Shown here piece by piece: positions 1-7,586 of a stretch of DNA of 45,875 nt; position 1 is the stretch's first letter; every line of letters starts with the position of its first letter. Source of the DNA: Methanocrinis alkalitolerans (GTDB lineage Archaea; Halobacteriota; Methanosarcinia; Methanotrichales; Methanotrichaceae). Both the position numbers and the translations under genes were made by a program. The notes beneath the pieces were generated by a model that worked only from the letters and a program-made list of their open reading frames with translations, did not search any database and was not told where the DNA came from. The DNA is taken from NCBI RefSeq assembly GCF_029167205.1, contig NZ_JARFPL010000020.1, positions 1 through 45,875 on the forward strand, in the 5' to 3' direction.

Positions 1-2
1 AC

Positions 3-512
3 AATCGTGAGCTTGAGCTCGAGTTTCTTCGGTCGATGGCGGATGAAGAACATATTATGAAGATCGGCGACGAGAGCGATTACAAGCGATGGCTATGGGA
101 GGCAAGGTGTAAATTCCGGGATTTCGTTCATGCTCTTGAACTCAAACGCAGAAGAAAGAACCTGAACCTGGAACAGAGACCTTATAACGACGCATTAAAT
201 AATTTTCATAATATGATGGACAGAATAGACTCGTTCAAGATGGCCGTGAAGAAGAGGTTGAGAAAAATCGAAGAGCTGTGGCCGAATCTTACAGCTTTTT
301 ACTTCGTGGACGGTGCCCCGGCCACAAACAACGCCATAGAAAATTACTATTCTACAAGCCTAAAGACTCATAGGAAGAGACAGTTAAAGACATCGGGGAT
401 TGAAGATCAAATGAAGCTCTCTGCCATGAAGAGGGCGGGTATCTTCGAAAGACCTCAAAAAACGTTACTCGAAGCGTTCTTAATGTTCATTCCTTTCCTT
501 GATACAGGATAA
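3..512 (+). mobile_element. Transposase C-terminal fragment, entering from the left edge
   Basis: The reading frame is open from the left edge of the window, so the start lies outside. The C-terminal part contains a motif typical of DDE transposases of methanogen insertion sequences: an acidic/Asn stretch (GAPATNNAIENYY, about residues 105-117 of the visible part) followed by a basic segment and MKRAGIF. It ends naturally in an FIPFLDTG-like terminus, so the 3' end is probably intact. The exact IS family is not certain from this fragment. Codon use and AT content differ from the GC-rich genes further right. Together with the IS1-like remnant that follows, it marks a region of repeated insertion. 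Confidence 0.7.
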
Positions 513-708
513 TAGATTTTTAATATAAAAATCTGCAACAGTATCAATTGATTAGCCTAAGCCATATGATTCTAAATTAATTTAGTAAATTTTATTGTTT
601 TATTGATTAACTATATTGTGCGATAATTTAGATTTCACCCAATTCTCGCGAAAACTTTAGAGATATGGAGATAAAGTAAAACGGCATTTTGTTCCCGAAA
701 GCTGAATA
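513..708. other. AT-rich non-coding stretch between two IS remnants
   Basis: This spacer is clearly more AT-rich than the rest of the window and carries no convincing reading frame. It probably contains the eroded ends of the two flanking insertion sequences. A partial resemblance is visible between the sequence just at the end of the first transposase (around 496-512) and that at about 783-800 (CCTTG..A..CAGG in both), but no clean terminal inverted repeat or target duplication can be assigned by eye. Confidence 0.5.
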
Positions 709-1276
709 TCACTCGATTTCTAGATAGTGCCGTCTGGTGCAATCTTCTGCGGTTCTTTTTCCTTCACAATGGCTTAAGAATAGCCTTGTATCAGGTTTAA
801 TTGCAGTCAAACTATAAATATCACCGTACTCTTTCGAATCGTTGGCATCGACGTTTTTCTCCTTTTTTTATATATGACCATATCTCGTCTACTTGCACGC
901 GATCGAGACGGAGATTCTTCAAATAATAATCATTCACTTCTTTGCAGTGTTTGCCAGCGAGATCTATCCACCTGCAGATTGTGCTAATGCTATAGCCGGA
1001 TGCCCGAGCTGCACCGCGAATGCTTCCTTTTTCGGGAATCAGCGCCAAAGTTCGGCAGACTTCATCTATCGATGTGTTTAAGCCGAAGAACGGCGTTCCG
1101 CGAGTTTCGCTGAAGCAATGACCACAGGTCCTGCACTTGAGAAGAGCTCTATTATCCTTCCCGTATTGTTCTTTCAAAAATATATTTCCAGCACCGGTTC
1201 TCCCATAATCGAGGCAATCCTCCTCCCAGCACCAGAATTTAGATAAATCCAACTTTTCCTCCATCGCTACACCCAA
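709..1276 (-). pseudogene. IS1-family transposase remnant, frameshifted
   Basis: The first about 140 codons encode an IS1 (InsA/InsB-like) transposase: a CxxC zinc ribbon (KCRTCGHCF), a helix-turn-helix segment (GSIRGAARASGYSISTICRWI) and the start of the DDE domain (VQVDEIWSYIKK). At a run of seven T on the plus strand (863-869; A7 in the coding sense) the frame is lost and the reading ends at 821. In the frame gained by removing one A, the homology continues (KNVDANDSKEYGDIYSLTAI, then PDTRLFLSHCEGKRTAEDC) until a stop at 709-711, where family similarity fades. So the gene is both frameshifted and 3'-truncated. The A7 run could be a mutation, a sequencing error or a slippage site. Two start codons are possible (1276 and 1264). 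Confidence 0.75.
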
Positions 1277-1446
1277 TCATAATTGGAGGCGGTAATATAT
1301 AAATTATTCAGTCATACAAGCACACGACCGGTTTTTTTTTGCAGCTCAAGACAAGAGGCCCAGCAAAGACCTTCTTTGGCTCTTATCTCACATAAAATAG
1401 GAGAAGAGAAGATTGAGAAGATTGGATCTTCGAATAAGTTCCGGGG

Positions 1447-1854
1447 TCACTTGAACTCCAGAACGCCTTCGGAGGCGGAGTAGATCTTCCTCCCCTTCAT
1501 GATTCCGTATCCCAGGAGCATGGCAAGGCCGGAGCATAGGACTACGATACCCATGAGGAGAAGCTCGAAGGTGAGGGCGGTTTCAAGCCCTGCAAACCCG
1601 GCCAGGTTCGGCGAGAATATCAGGGTGGCTCCCGCGAGAGAGAGGAACAGGCCGCTGGATAGACGCCTCTCAAGCCTGACGTCCAGGGACTCCTCCTTCG
1701 CCCGATCCGCCCCTCCCCTCTCCAATAGGTACATCTTCTTCTTGTGGTCCAGATAGTAAACGAACGCCAGGAAGGGTATCCCCTCCAGGATGAGCAGGAT
1801 TACGGGCCAATCTGTCACGATCTTCCACCCCAAACGGCTTATCTCGTTTCCCAT
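1447..1854 (-). CDS. Small membrane protein, DUF6249-like
   Basis: A predicted integral membrane protein of 135 residues, function unknown. There is a hydrophobic N-terminal segment (about residues 14-34, WPVILLILEGIPFLAFVYYL) followed by the charged motif DHKKKMYLLERG, seen in small bacterial and archaeal membrane proteins of the DUF6249 type. Then come a charged linker and two more hydrophobic segments (GLFLSLAGATLIF; a C-terminal LLLMGIVVLCSGLAMLLG). The ATG at 1854 is preferred to a TTG at 1881 because an AAAGGA element lies about 8 nt upstream. It stands alone, divergent from the lipoprotein gene on its right. Family assignment is by the charged motif and topology only. Confidence 0.65.
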   Translation of the reverse strand: MGNEISRLGWKIVTDWPVILLILEGIPFLAFVYYLDHKKKMYLLERGGADRAKEESLDVRLERRLSSGLFLSLAGATLIFSPNLAGFAGLETALTFELLLMGIVVLCSGLAMLLGYGIMKGRKIYSASEGVLEFK

Positions 1855-1946
1855 AAATAATCCTTTCGCAAGAGAGTTCAAATATGTAATAACAACATAT
1901 CCGATGGGAGGAAACGATCAGTATCGACATCGGAACCGACGACCAA

Positions 1947-1989
1947 AATAATTAATATCCCCGCTGGATTAAACCTCCACAGGAGGGTT
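1947..1989 (+). promoter_or_regulatory. TATA-like box and hairpin covering the ribosome binding site
   Basis: A TATA-like element (TAATTAATAT) lies at about 1947-1958, some 40 nt before the lipoprotein start. Directly before the start, CCTCC (1974-1978) and GGAGG (1982-1986) can pair across a 3-nt loop, which would hide the Shine-Dalgarno sequence used by the TTG at 1994. The flanking AA/TT can extend the stem past a bulged G. Confidence 0.4.
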
Positions 1990-1993
1990 CGAA

Positions 1994-2551
1994 TTGGTTA
2001 TTAAATCCCAACAAACGGCTTCGATCCTGGCGGTCGTCCTCTCTATTGCGATCTTCTCCGGATGTATCCAGTCCACCCAGGAGATCGTCATCGATGAGGG
2101 GGGGATGGCCCAGGTCAACTTCAGCGCCATCGCCGACAAGTCTCAGGCCGGATCCGAACTGGATCAATTGTCATGGCAGGTCCAGCAGCTGATACCGGAG
2201 CTGAACACCAACTATGATAGCAGCAGCCGCACCTTTGAGGAGGATTATACTGAATACATCGTCTACGAGTGGACCGCCAAGGATAAAGTCCCGGTGACGG
2301 ATATAAGGGGCGCAACCTGGAAGGCGGAGGACGGATCCTACGAGTTCGGGCTCCATCTCGACCCGATGTTCAGCCCCGAAGAGATCGTCGGAGCCGACAG
2401 GAACGAGGTGGTCATGACGATCACGTTGACGATGCCAGATGAGATCATCATAGCCAACACCCCCTTCGTGAAGGGAGATACGGTGAGATGGCAGATCACC
2501 AAAGAGCTCCTATCTCAGAATAACACGGTACTGATGGCGAAGACTGGATAA
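1994..2551 (+). CDS. Secreted lipoprotein of unknown function
   Basis: A 185-residue protein with a lipoprotein signal: basic/polar start, hydrophobic core (SILAVVLSIAIF) and a lipobox ending in SGC at about residues 22-24. The mature part is acidic, has no cysteines beyond the lipobox and is probably beta-rich (IVIDEGGMAQVNFSAI; EVVMTITLTMPDEI). I do not recognise a named family; the layout resembles DUF4897 or other archaeal surface lipoproteins, but that is not secure. The start is a TTG 7 nt after AGGAGGG. A strong hairpin follows the stop codon, so the gene appears to be monocistronic. Confidence 0.75.
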   Translation: MVIKSQQTASILAVVLSIAIFSGCIQSTQEIVIDEGGMAQVNFSAIADKSQAGSELDQLSWQVQQLIPELNTNYDSSSRTFEEDYTEYIVYEWTAKDKVPVTDIRGATWKAEDGSYEFGLHLDPMFSPEEIVGADRNEVVMTITLTMPDEIIIANTPFVKGDTVRWQITKELLSQNNTVLMAKTG

Positions 2552-2568
2552 GATCCCAGGGATCGAGA

Positions 2569-2594
2569 TCCGCGAGGGCCCAAATCCTCGCGGA
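2569..2594 (+). terminator. Hairpin terminator after the lipoprotein gene
   Basis: TCCGCGAGG (2569-2577) and CCTCGCGGA (2586-2594) form a perfect 9-bp stem with an 8-nt loop, 17 nt after the lipoprotein stop. A T/A-rich tract follows (TAAATCTTAATTTTA). Confidence 0.65.
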
Positions 2595-2857
2595 TAAATC
2601 TTAATTTTACGGTAACTATTCAGCCCACCGCAAACAGCATCATCAGACCCGCTCTTAGAGATCTCGTGTGGCCAGTTCCAGAAAGCTAACTTCAAGTAAC
2701 CTCGGCATTGGATATCGTTTTTCATTTTGGTGCAAGTTGTTGATCGGCATACCGTTATAATCAAAGTCAGCATCATGCGGGCGATTCGGTATAGCTGAAT
2801 AGTTACAATTTTACATGAAATATATCTGAAAAGATAAGCACAAAGGTGAATATATTG

Positions 2858-3027
2858 TGCCCACCTGTTAACCGGCTTTAACCGAGCCCTTTAACATTTT
2901 GGATGCGAAAGGACGTTACTCCTTTCGAATTTTCGCCGGGCCACATTACGGATCGCCTCGGCACCGTTGGGCTTGGCCGTGTCGCCACCTTCTGACGTCC
3001 ACGAAGGCCGCATTTTACAGGTGGGCA
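2858..3027 (+). ncRNA. Candidate structured RNA (or MITE-like element) of 170 nt
   Basis: The element is closed by an 11-bp perfect inverted repeat (TGCCCACCTGT at 2858-2868 with ACAGGTGGGCA at 3017-3027). Inside are three local helices: an 8-bp perfect hairpin (2906-2913 with 2920-2927, 6-nt loop), a 6-bp helix with one GU pair (2959-2964 with 2979-2984) and a 5-bp hairpin (2988-2992 with 3003-3007). A TATA-like stretch (GAAATATATC, about 2818-2827) lies 25-35 nt upstream of the left end. The sequence does not contain landmarks I know from SRP RNA, RNase P RNA, 5S rRNA or tRNA. The strand is inferred from the TATA position. A non-autonomous IS (MITE) with terminal repeats is the main alternative, although no target duplication is visible. 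Confidence 0.35.
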
Positions 3028-3104
3028 AACTACTACTACGCATCTATACTATTTAAACATTATGGTATATGTCCTATTTATGCCTATGAGATTTTAGAAG
3101 TCAA

Positions 3105-3143
3105 AAAATATATATCTCTGTAGCGCCTTTTATTTTGGGAGGG
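3105..3143 (+). promoter_or_regulatory. TATA box and ribosome binding site of the Sm-like gene
   Basis: An AT-rich TATA element (AATATATATC, about 3107-3116) lies about 40 nt before the ATG at 3152, and a GGGAGGG ribosome binding site lies at about 3137-3143. A second TATA-like stretch (ATTTAAAC) is at about 3051-3058. Confidence 0.5.
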
Positions 3144-3151
3144 AGCATGCG

Positions 3152-3457
3152 ATGAGCGATAACGTCAACGGAGACGATGGTGCCGAAGATCGTGGTTCGG
3201 CCACCAAGAGAGGTTCCAAGGTCGAGACGAAGGGGGGCGGACCGCCTCAGTTCCTGCCGAAGATCCTCAAAAGGCCGATCATGATCCGGATGATGGACGG
3301 CCGTCCCATAAAAGGGGTGCTTGAGGCCTACAACGACTACGAGCTTCTCCTCATCGTCGGCCAGGGCAAAAAACTGATCGTCTTCAAGGGTGGCATATCC
3401 TCCATAGAATACGAGGACGATCCCGAGAAGGGGAAGGTGGAGGTTAAACGATGGTGA
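3152..3457 (+). CDS. Sm-like (LSm) RNA-binding protein
   Basis: A 101-residue protein. The first about 35 residues are charged and glycine-rich, probably disordered. The rest is a single Sm fold: the Sm1 segment includes MIRMMDGRPIKGVLEAYNDYELLLIV, and the Sm2 part ends in KGGISSIEYEDD. Archaeal Sm proteins form hexa- or heptameric rings that bind U-rich RNA and help with small-RNA and RNA-processing functions. In many archaea an lsm gene sits beside the ribosomal protein L37e gene, but here L37e is missing and a candidate structured RNA lies upstream instead. The ATG is supported by a strong GGGAGGG site. Confidence 0.8.
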   Translation: MSDNVNGDDGAEDRGSATKRGSKVETKGGGPPQFLPKILKRPIMIRMMDGRPIKGVLEAYNDYELLLIVGQGKKLIVFKGGISSIEYEDDPEKGKVEVKRW

Positions 3458-3515
3458 TCTCTACTCTACTATGCACCCCCCCACCATATCCTCAAAAATC
3501 TCGGCGGTGATCAAA

Positions 3516-3887
3516 ATGATGGATAGCACTTTGAAGGTGCTGGACGACGAGGATCTAGAGTTCGTTTTTATACTCCAAAGTCTGGGGATGCAGCGGAACG
3601 TTGCCGTTCTCATCACGTACCTGGGAAGCGCCGGCGAGACGACATCAAGAGAGATCGAACAGGCTACGGGCCTGAGACAGCCTGAGGTGAGCATAGCGAT
3701 GCGAGGTCTCCGCGGCGCAAACTGGATAGATGAGCGGGAGGTCAAGACCGGAGGGAAGGGCCGGCCCTCAGCAGTCTATACCCTCAACACCCCCCTAAGC
3801 GATATCATTAAGCGGATCGAGGACGAAAAGCTGCGGGAACTTGCCGACGCGATGGAGAACATACGGAAGCTCAAAGAGATGGTATAG
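3516..3887 (+). CDS. Archaeal winged-helix transcriptional regulator (MarR/TrmB-like)
   Basis: A 123-residue predicted DNA-binding protein. It contains a winged helix-turn-helix at about residues 25-75 (RNVAVLITYLGSAGETTSREIEQATGLRQPEVSIAMRGL), a wing with EVKTGGKGRPSAVYTL, and a C-terminal helix that is probably the dimer contact (DIIKRIEDEKLRELADAMENI). This layout fits the archaeal COG3355-type regulators found throughout methanogens. Effector and targets are not visible from sequence. The ATG at 3516 is chosen because GGTGAT lies 6 nt upstream; an in-frame start at 3471 would have no good ribosome binding site. Confidence 0.75.
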   Translation: MMDSTLKVLDDEDLEFVFILQSLGMQRNVAVLITYLGSAGETTSREIEQATGLRQPEVSIAMRGLRGANWIDEREVKTGGKGRPSAVYTLNTPLSDIIKRIEDEKLRELADAMENIRKLKEMV

Positions 3888-4091
3888 TCATCTTGCTCTG
3901 TTCATGAGAGGGGCAGGAGTAGCCGGTATGCACGAAAAATCGATTCGCAGGTGCCCCCTTCGGCCGAAGAGAGCCGTCACCGCCGGAAAGGGAGGGGGGA
4001 CGATTCCAGCAGAGGAGCGGACCGCACCGAGACCCGCGGTCCAGATGCCGGAGCCAATACATTTAACTATCTTCGGGCTGGAGTTTGAGGC

Positions 4092-5192
4092 GTGCGATCG
4101 ATCCAGAAGACCGGTACTAAGGAGCATGGCGGCAAGCTGGAGCGGAGCAGGACCTCGGGAGCCAGATACGTCCTGCTGAGACCAGCAGGGTATCCGTTGA
4201 AGAGCGTATTTCAGGATTACCCAGAGGTCGCCGACCCCCGTCTCTTCGAACGTTACGCCCGAGAGCAGTGGTACGGCGAGCTGGTGAGGCCGGGGTGTTA
4301 CCTCTTTGATCGAAGGCTCTACCCCGACTTCGCCTTCAAAGTGTTGAGGGCCCATCCTCACGTCTCGGTGGTGGGGTCCGATACCAGGATCGTGGTGGAG
4401 AGGAAGAAGTCCGAGGAAGCCAAGATCAAGAGCGATGTCACCTTCGATGACGTAGTCGGCCAGACGGAGGCGAGGAGGAAGATGAGGATCGTGGAGAAGT
4501 TCCTCACAGAGCCGGAGCGTTTCGGCAAATGGGCTCCCAGGAATATACTCTTTTACGGCCCCTCGGGCACCGGAAAGACGATGATGGCAAAAGCCCTATC
4601 CGGGGAGACGAGGGTTCCCATGATCCCGATAAAGGCGACGACCCTCATAGGCGAGTTCGTCGGTGAGGGGTCGAGGCAGATCCACAGCCTTTACAAAAGA
4701 GCGGAGGAGATGGCCCCCTGCATAATATTCATCGACGAGCTGGACGCCATCGCCCTGGACAGGAGGTACCAGGACCTCAGGGGCGACGTCTCTGAGGTGG
4801 TCAACGCCCTTCTGACGGAGATGGACGGGATCCACTCGAGAAAGGGGGTCTGCACCATCGCAGCCACCAACAAGATAGAATTCCTCGACGAATCCATCAG
4901 GAGCAGGTTCGAAGAAGAGATCAGGTTCGCCCTCCCCAACGCCGAGGAGAGGCTCGCGATCCTGGAGACGAACGTCCAGACCCTCCCTGTGGAGTTGGGC
5001 GCTCTGAACCTCGCGGCCCTCGCCAGGCTCACCGAGGGGTTCTCAGGTCGCGACCTGGTGGAGAAGGTCCTGAAGGCCGCCGTCCACGGCGCCATCATCG
5101 ACGAGGTTTCCATCGAGCAGCGCCACCTTGAAGAGACGGTGGCGAAGGCGAAGAAGGAGACGAGAGATCCCCCCGCCGAGATGTTCTCCTGA
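4092..5192 (+). CDS. AAA+ ATPase (COG1223-type)
   Basis: A 366-residue protein with an N-terminal domain of about 110 residues and a single AAA+ module. Walker A is GPSGTGKT (about residue 155), Walker B is IIFIDELDAI (about 211), sensor 1 is TIAATNKIEFLD, and the arginine-finger region is SIRSRFEEEI. The lid domain follows (GFSGRDLVEKVL). It resembles archaeal relatives of the proteasomal and FtsH-like ATPases (COG1223) but has no protease domain, so a remodelling or unfolding role is likely; the substrate is unknown. The start is a GTG with GAGG just upstream. A TATA-like stretch (CATTTAACTATC) is visible at about 4060-4071. No clear operon partner. Confidence 0.8.
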   Translation: MRSIQKTGTKEHGGKLERSRTSGARYVLLRPAGYPLKSVFQDYPEVADPRLFERYAREQWYGELVRPGCYLFDRRLYPDFAFKVLRAHPHVSVVGSDTRIVVERKKSEEAKIKSDVTFDDVVGQTEARRKMRIVEKFLTEPERFGKWAPRNILFYGPSGTGKTMMAKALSGETRVPMIPIKATTLIGEFVGEGSRQIHSLYKRAEEMAPCIIFIDELDAIALDRRYQDLRGDVSEVVNALLTEMDGIHSRKGVCTIAATNKIEFLDESIRSRFEEEIRFALPNAEERLAILETNVQTLPVELGALNLAALARLTEGFSGRDLVEKVLKAAVHGAIIDEVSIEQRHLEETVAKAKKETRDPPAEMFS

Positions 5193-5355
5193 GGGAAGAC
5201 CCCCTCAGTCCTCTTCTCTCGATTCCATCCACGCCCCCGTCCATCCCTCAATCCCTTCTTCCTTACGGCCAAATCCATATCTCAGCAGGACGGTCCGGCG
5301 ATGAGGAAAGGGCTTTTGTACAGATTAGTCCAATACCCTTCAGAATGGCGATGAT

Positions 5356-5859
5356 ATGTGGCGGGAGATTCTGGCTAAGTTCAAGCGTTACCCCGCCCAG
5401 GAGAAGGTCGTAAGGCTGATCCTGGAGCGAGGCTTTCAGGTGAGCGAGCGGGGAAGGGTGATCTCGGGAAGGATCGAGATACCCCACGCCCAGATCGCAA
5501 AAGAGCTGGAGGTGGACAGGAGGGTCGTGGACACCACCGCCGCGGCGATCGTCGAGGACGAGGTCCTCTGGAAGATCTTCAAGAACGTCCGATCGATGAC
5601 GTTCCTCGCCGACGTGGCCCCCGTTGTGGGGTTGGGGGTGATCGAGATCACCCCCGTAGACGCTGCTCAGACCGGCCTCTTGGGCGAGGTGGCGAGCGCC
5701 GTCGCCGAGTACGGCCTATCCATAAGACAGGCGGTCTCCGACGACCCCTTCTTCGTGGAGCAGCCCAAGCTCACCATCATCACCGAGGCGAAGATCCCCG
5801 GGGAGCTGGTCCGGCTCCTCATGGACATCAACGGCGTCAGGAGGGTGACGGTATACTAG
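5356..5859 (+). CDS. ACT-domain regulator of amino acid metabolism (COG2150)
   Basis: A 167-residue protein with an N-terminal DNA-binding-like region (about residues 15-75; IPHAQIAKELEVDRRVVDTTAAAI resembles a helix-turn-helix) and a C-terminal ACT domain (about 95-167; GLLGEVASAVAEYGLSIRQAVSDDP and GELVRLLMDINGVRRVTVY). ACT domains bind small molecules, usually amino acids, so the protein is probably a sensor-regulator; this matches the archaeal COG2150 group. The ligand is unknown. A short frameshifted gene starts 18 nt downstream, which suggests a former two-gene unit. Confidence 0.8.
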   Translation: MWREILAKFKRYPAQEKVVRLILERGFQVSERGRVISGRIEIPHAQIAKELEVDRRVVDTTAAAIVEDEVLWKIFKNVRSMTFLADVAPVVGLGVIEITPVDAAQTGLLGEVASAVAEYGLSIRQAVSDDPFFVEQPKLTIITEAKIPGELVRLLMDINGVRRVTVY

Positions 5860-5877
5860 GGCAGAGGATGATGGACG

Positions 5878-6109
5878 ATGCTGATCGGGGTATGCGCAGT
5901 TCCCTGCGAGATCGGCCCCCGGAGGTTGAAGGGGGGCATGTCCCAACGGCGAGGCGGGTTGCCTGCCCAGAAAGAATGAGTTCTGCAAGATATCGACCTG
6001 CGCCTCGAATAAGGGCGTGAGCCATTGCTTCTCCTGCTCCGAATTCCCCTGCAAGACGACGGGGTCGGGGCCGATAAGCTTCGGCTTCTGCCAGTACATC
6101 TCAGGTTAG
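5878..6109 (+). pseudogene. DUF3795-like cysteine-rich protein, frameshifted
   Basis: Two short frames together encode a small protein resembling the DUF3795 family. The first (from ATG 5878) gives MLIGVCAVPCEIGPRRLKGG; the second, offset by one base, gives CPNGEAGCLPRKNEFCKIS and continues with CASNKGVSHCFSCSEFPC and GPISFGFCQYISG before a TAG at 6107-6109. The shift lies at a run of six G (5931-5936); with five G the gene would read through as about 76 residues. One cysteine expected in the first CxxC-like motif is a glycine (EIGP), which argues for real decay rather than a read error alone. DUF3795 proteins carry many cysteines, often in methanogens; their function is not established. Confidence 0.7.
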
Positions 6110-6125
6110 AGCCCCCTGCCCCAAC

Positions 6126-6806
6126 TCACCGGGAGATCTCCGCCCTCGACCTCTCTCTCACCCCGGAGAGCGAGAAGCCGAGGCTCCTCAGGAGCTCCGG
6201 GGTTCTGCCCCGGCCGTGGATCATCACCTCCACCAGGTCCGAGGGCTCGTCGACGTCCGATCCGCACCGGAACGACTCGAAGACCCCGGCCGAGAGGCCT
6301 AGGTCCGCTGCCATCTGGAGGTGCTTTAAGAAGCTCAATCCGTAGTAGCTGACCCTGAACTTCGGATTTCTGATCAGAATGAGGTTCGTTCCGCCCCCTC
6401 TCCCCGGAGCGATCACCACGTCTCCGGGGGTCCCCACCATCTCCTCCAGATCGGAGGGGGTCATCAGGGGAAGGTCCGCCATGGCGATCAAGAGGTCCGA
6501 AGGCCAGCCCCTCTTCACCTCGGCCTCGATCAACAAGTTCAGGGCTGGATCGAGCTCTAGGGGGCAATCGAGGATATCGATTTGAGAATGGATCCCCGGC
6601 CGGGATATCAGGCGGTCGAAGGTGCCGGGTTCGGAGGGCGGGTCTTTCAGCAAGATCGTCACATCTCCCAACCCCGATACCGCATCGATCACATCCTCCA
6701 GCATCGCCAGGGCTAGATCTTGCCTCTCGGCCGAAGATAAGACCGGCGACAGCCTGCTCTTGGCGCAGTCGAGCTTGAAGGGTATGACTACTTTTATCGA
6801 CCGCAT
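6126..6806 (-). CDS. cofC: 2-phospho-L-lactate guanylyltransferase CofC
   Basis: CofC transfers a guanylyl group to 2-phospho-L-lactate (or phosphoenolpyruvate) to give the activated intermediate for F420 side-chain assembly. The 226-residue length is normal. Family features are the N-terminal IPFKLDCAKSRLSPVLSSAER nucleotide-binding loop, the MADLPLMTPSDLEEM metal-binding segment (about residues 108-122) and GRGGGTNLILIRNP (about 135-148). The gene starts 9 nt after the cofE stop, so the two F420 genes are co-transcribed. The ATG at 6806 has only a weak ribosome binding site (AGAGATG), which fits translational coupling to cofE. Confidence 0.92.
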   Translation of the reverse strand: MRSIKVVIPFKLDCAKSRLSPVLSSAERQDLALAMLEDVIDAVSGLGDVTILLKDPPSEPGTFDRLISRPGIHSQIDILDCPLELDPALNLLIEAEVKRGWPSDLLIAMADLPLMTPSDLEEMVGTPGDVVIAPGRGGGTNLILIRNPKFRVSYYGLSFLKHLQMAADLGLSAGVFESFRCGSDVDEPSDLVEVMIHGRGRTPELLRSLGFSLSGVRERSRAEISR

Positions 6807-6815
6807 GACATCTCT

Positions 6816-7562
6816 TTAAGATCTCGACTCACTCTCTTGGAGGCGGGCCCTGATGACGTCCAGCTCCCTCGGCCTAAATATCCCGCCGCCGGATTTCGGA
6901 TATGAAAGTCCCCGGACTACGACGACGGGAGTCCCGCCTCCCGCCTCACCCATGAGGAAGTTCGCCATCCCAGCGATCTCGTCCGCGATCGCCTCAAGGG
7001 TGATCTCAAGCTCCCTCCCCTCCAGGTCCCTCTCCCCCCGCCAGTCCCGGAGGGCTGCTATCCCCGACCAGCCCACGGCGACGCCGGCGACGCCGCATCG
7101 GAAGGGCCTTCCGGAGGTGTCGGTGACGATGACGGCGCAGTCATTTTGTAGACCCCTCCTGATCCGATCGGCGCTGGCCTTGGGGTCTTCGGGGAGGAGG
7201 AGGATCCTTTCACCCCCGACGTTGGACAGATCTATCCCGGCGTTGACCCCGACGTGGCCGAAACGGGTAGCCACCAGCAGGAAGGGGCTCTCCAAGATAA
7301 CCTCCTGGGACTCCTCCAGGACCGCCTCGACGAACCGGGGGTCTTTGTCGAGCCGCTCTGCGATCTCCATCGACCTCGACGATGGGGTATAATCCTCGAG
7401 CCGCCTCGTCCTCCCTTCAGACTTGGAGACGACGGTGGAGGCGATGCATACGACGTCCCCGTCCCGAAGGGGGAACCTTTCCAGGATCATCCCCACCAGG
7501 TCGTCCCCCTCTTTGAAGGCGGGAAGATCCCTCACCAGATGGAAGCAGACCGGCTCTGCCAA
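6816..7562 (-). CDS. cofE: Coenzyme F420-0:L-glutamate ligase CofE
   Basis: CofE adds L-glutamate residues to F420-0 with GTP, giving the gamma-glutamyl tail of F420, the hydride carrier of methanogenesis. The protein has 248 residues, the usual archaeal single-domain length (no C-terminal FMN-binding domain as in actinobacterial FbiB). Recognisable segments are GDVVCIASTVVSKSEGR (about 33-50), GHVGVNAGIDLSNV (about 103-116) and DTSGRPFRCGVAGVAVGWSGI (about 148-168). The start is a TTG with AGGAG 6 nt upstream. It is the fourth gene of a minus-strand run after L10e, aIF2-beta and a 77-residue protein. Confidence 0.93.
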   Translation of the reverse strand: MAEPVCFHLVRDLPAFKEGDDLVGMILERFPLRDGDVVCIASTVVSKSEGRTRRLEDYTPSSRSMEIAERLDKDPRFVEAVLEESQEVILESPFLLVATRFGHVGVNAGIDLSNVGGERILLLPEDPKASADRIRRGLQNDCAVIVTDTSGRPFRCGVAGVAVGWSGIAALRDWRGERDLEGRELEITLEAIADEIAGMANFLMGEAGGGTPVVVVRGLSYPKSGGGIFRPRELDVIRARLQESESRS

Positions 7563-7586
7563 GATCGGCTCCTGGGCGGCTACACT

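Larger units (their letters stand above)
2552..3151. other. 600-bp intergenic region
   Basis: Apart from the terminator hairpin (2569-2594), the structured element (2858-3027) and the promoter region of the Sm-like gene (about 3049-3116), I see no gene here. A possible reading frame at 2899-3123 has composition unlike a protein gene and overlaps the hairpins. Confidence 0.5.

Noticed and set aside
2858..3027. SRP RNA or RNase P RNA identity for the structured element
   Set aside because: The element is too short and the conserved core sequences of those RNAs are not found, so only a general RNA or MITE candidate is kept.
2899..3123. 74-codon plus-strand frame in the long intergenic space
   Set aside because: It overlaps the hairpins of the structured element, has no ribosome binding site and no protein-like pattern.
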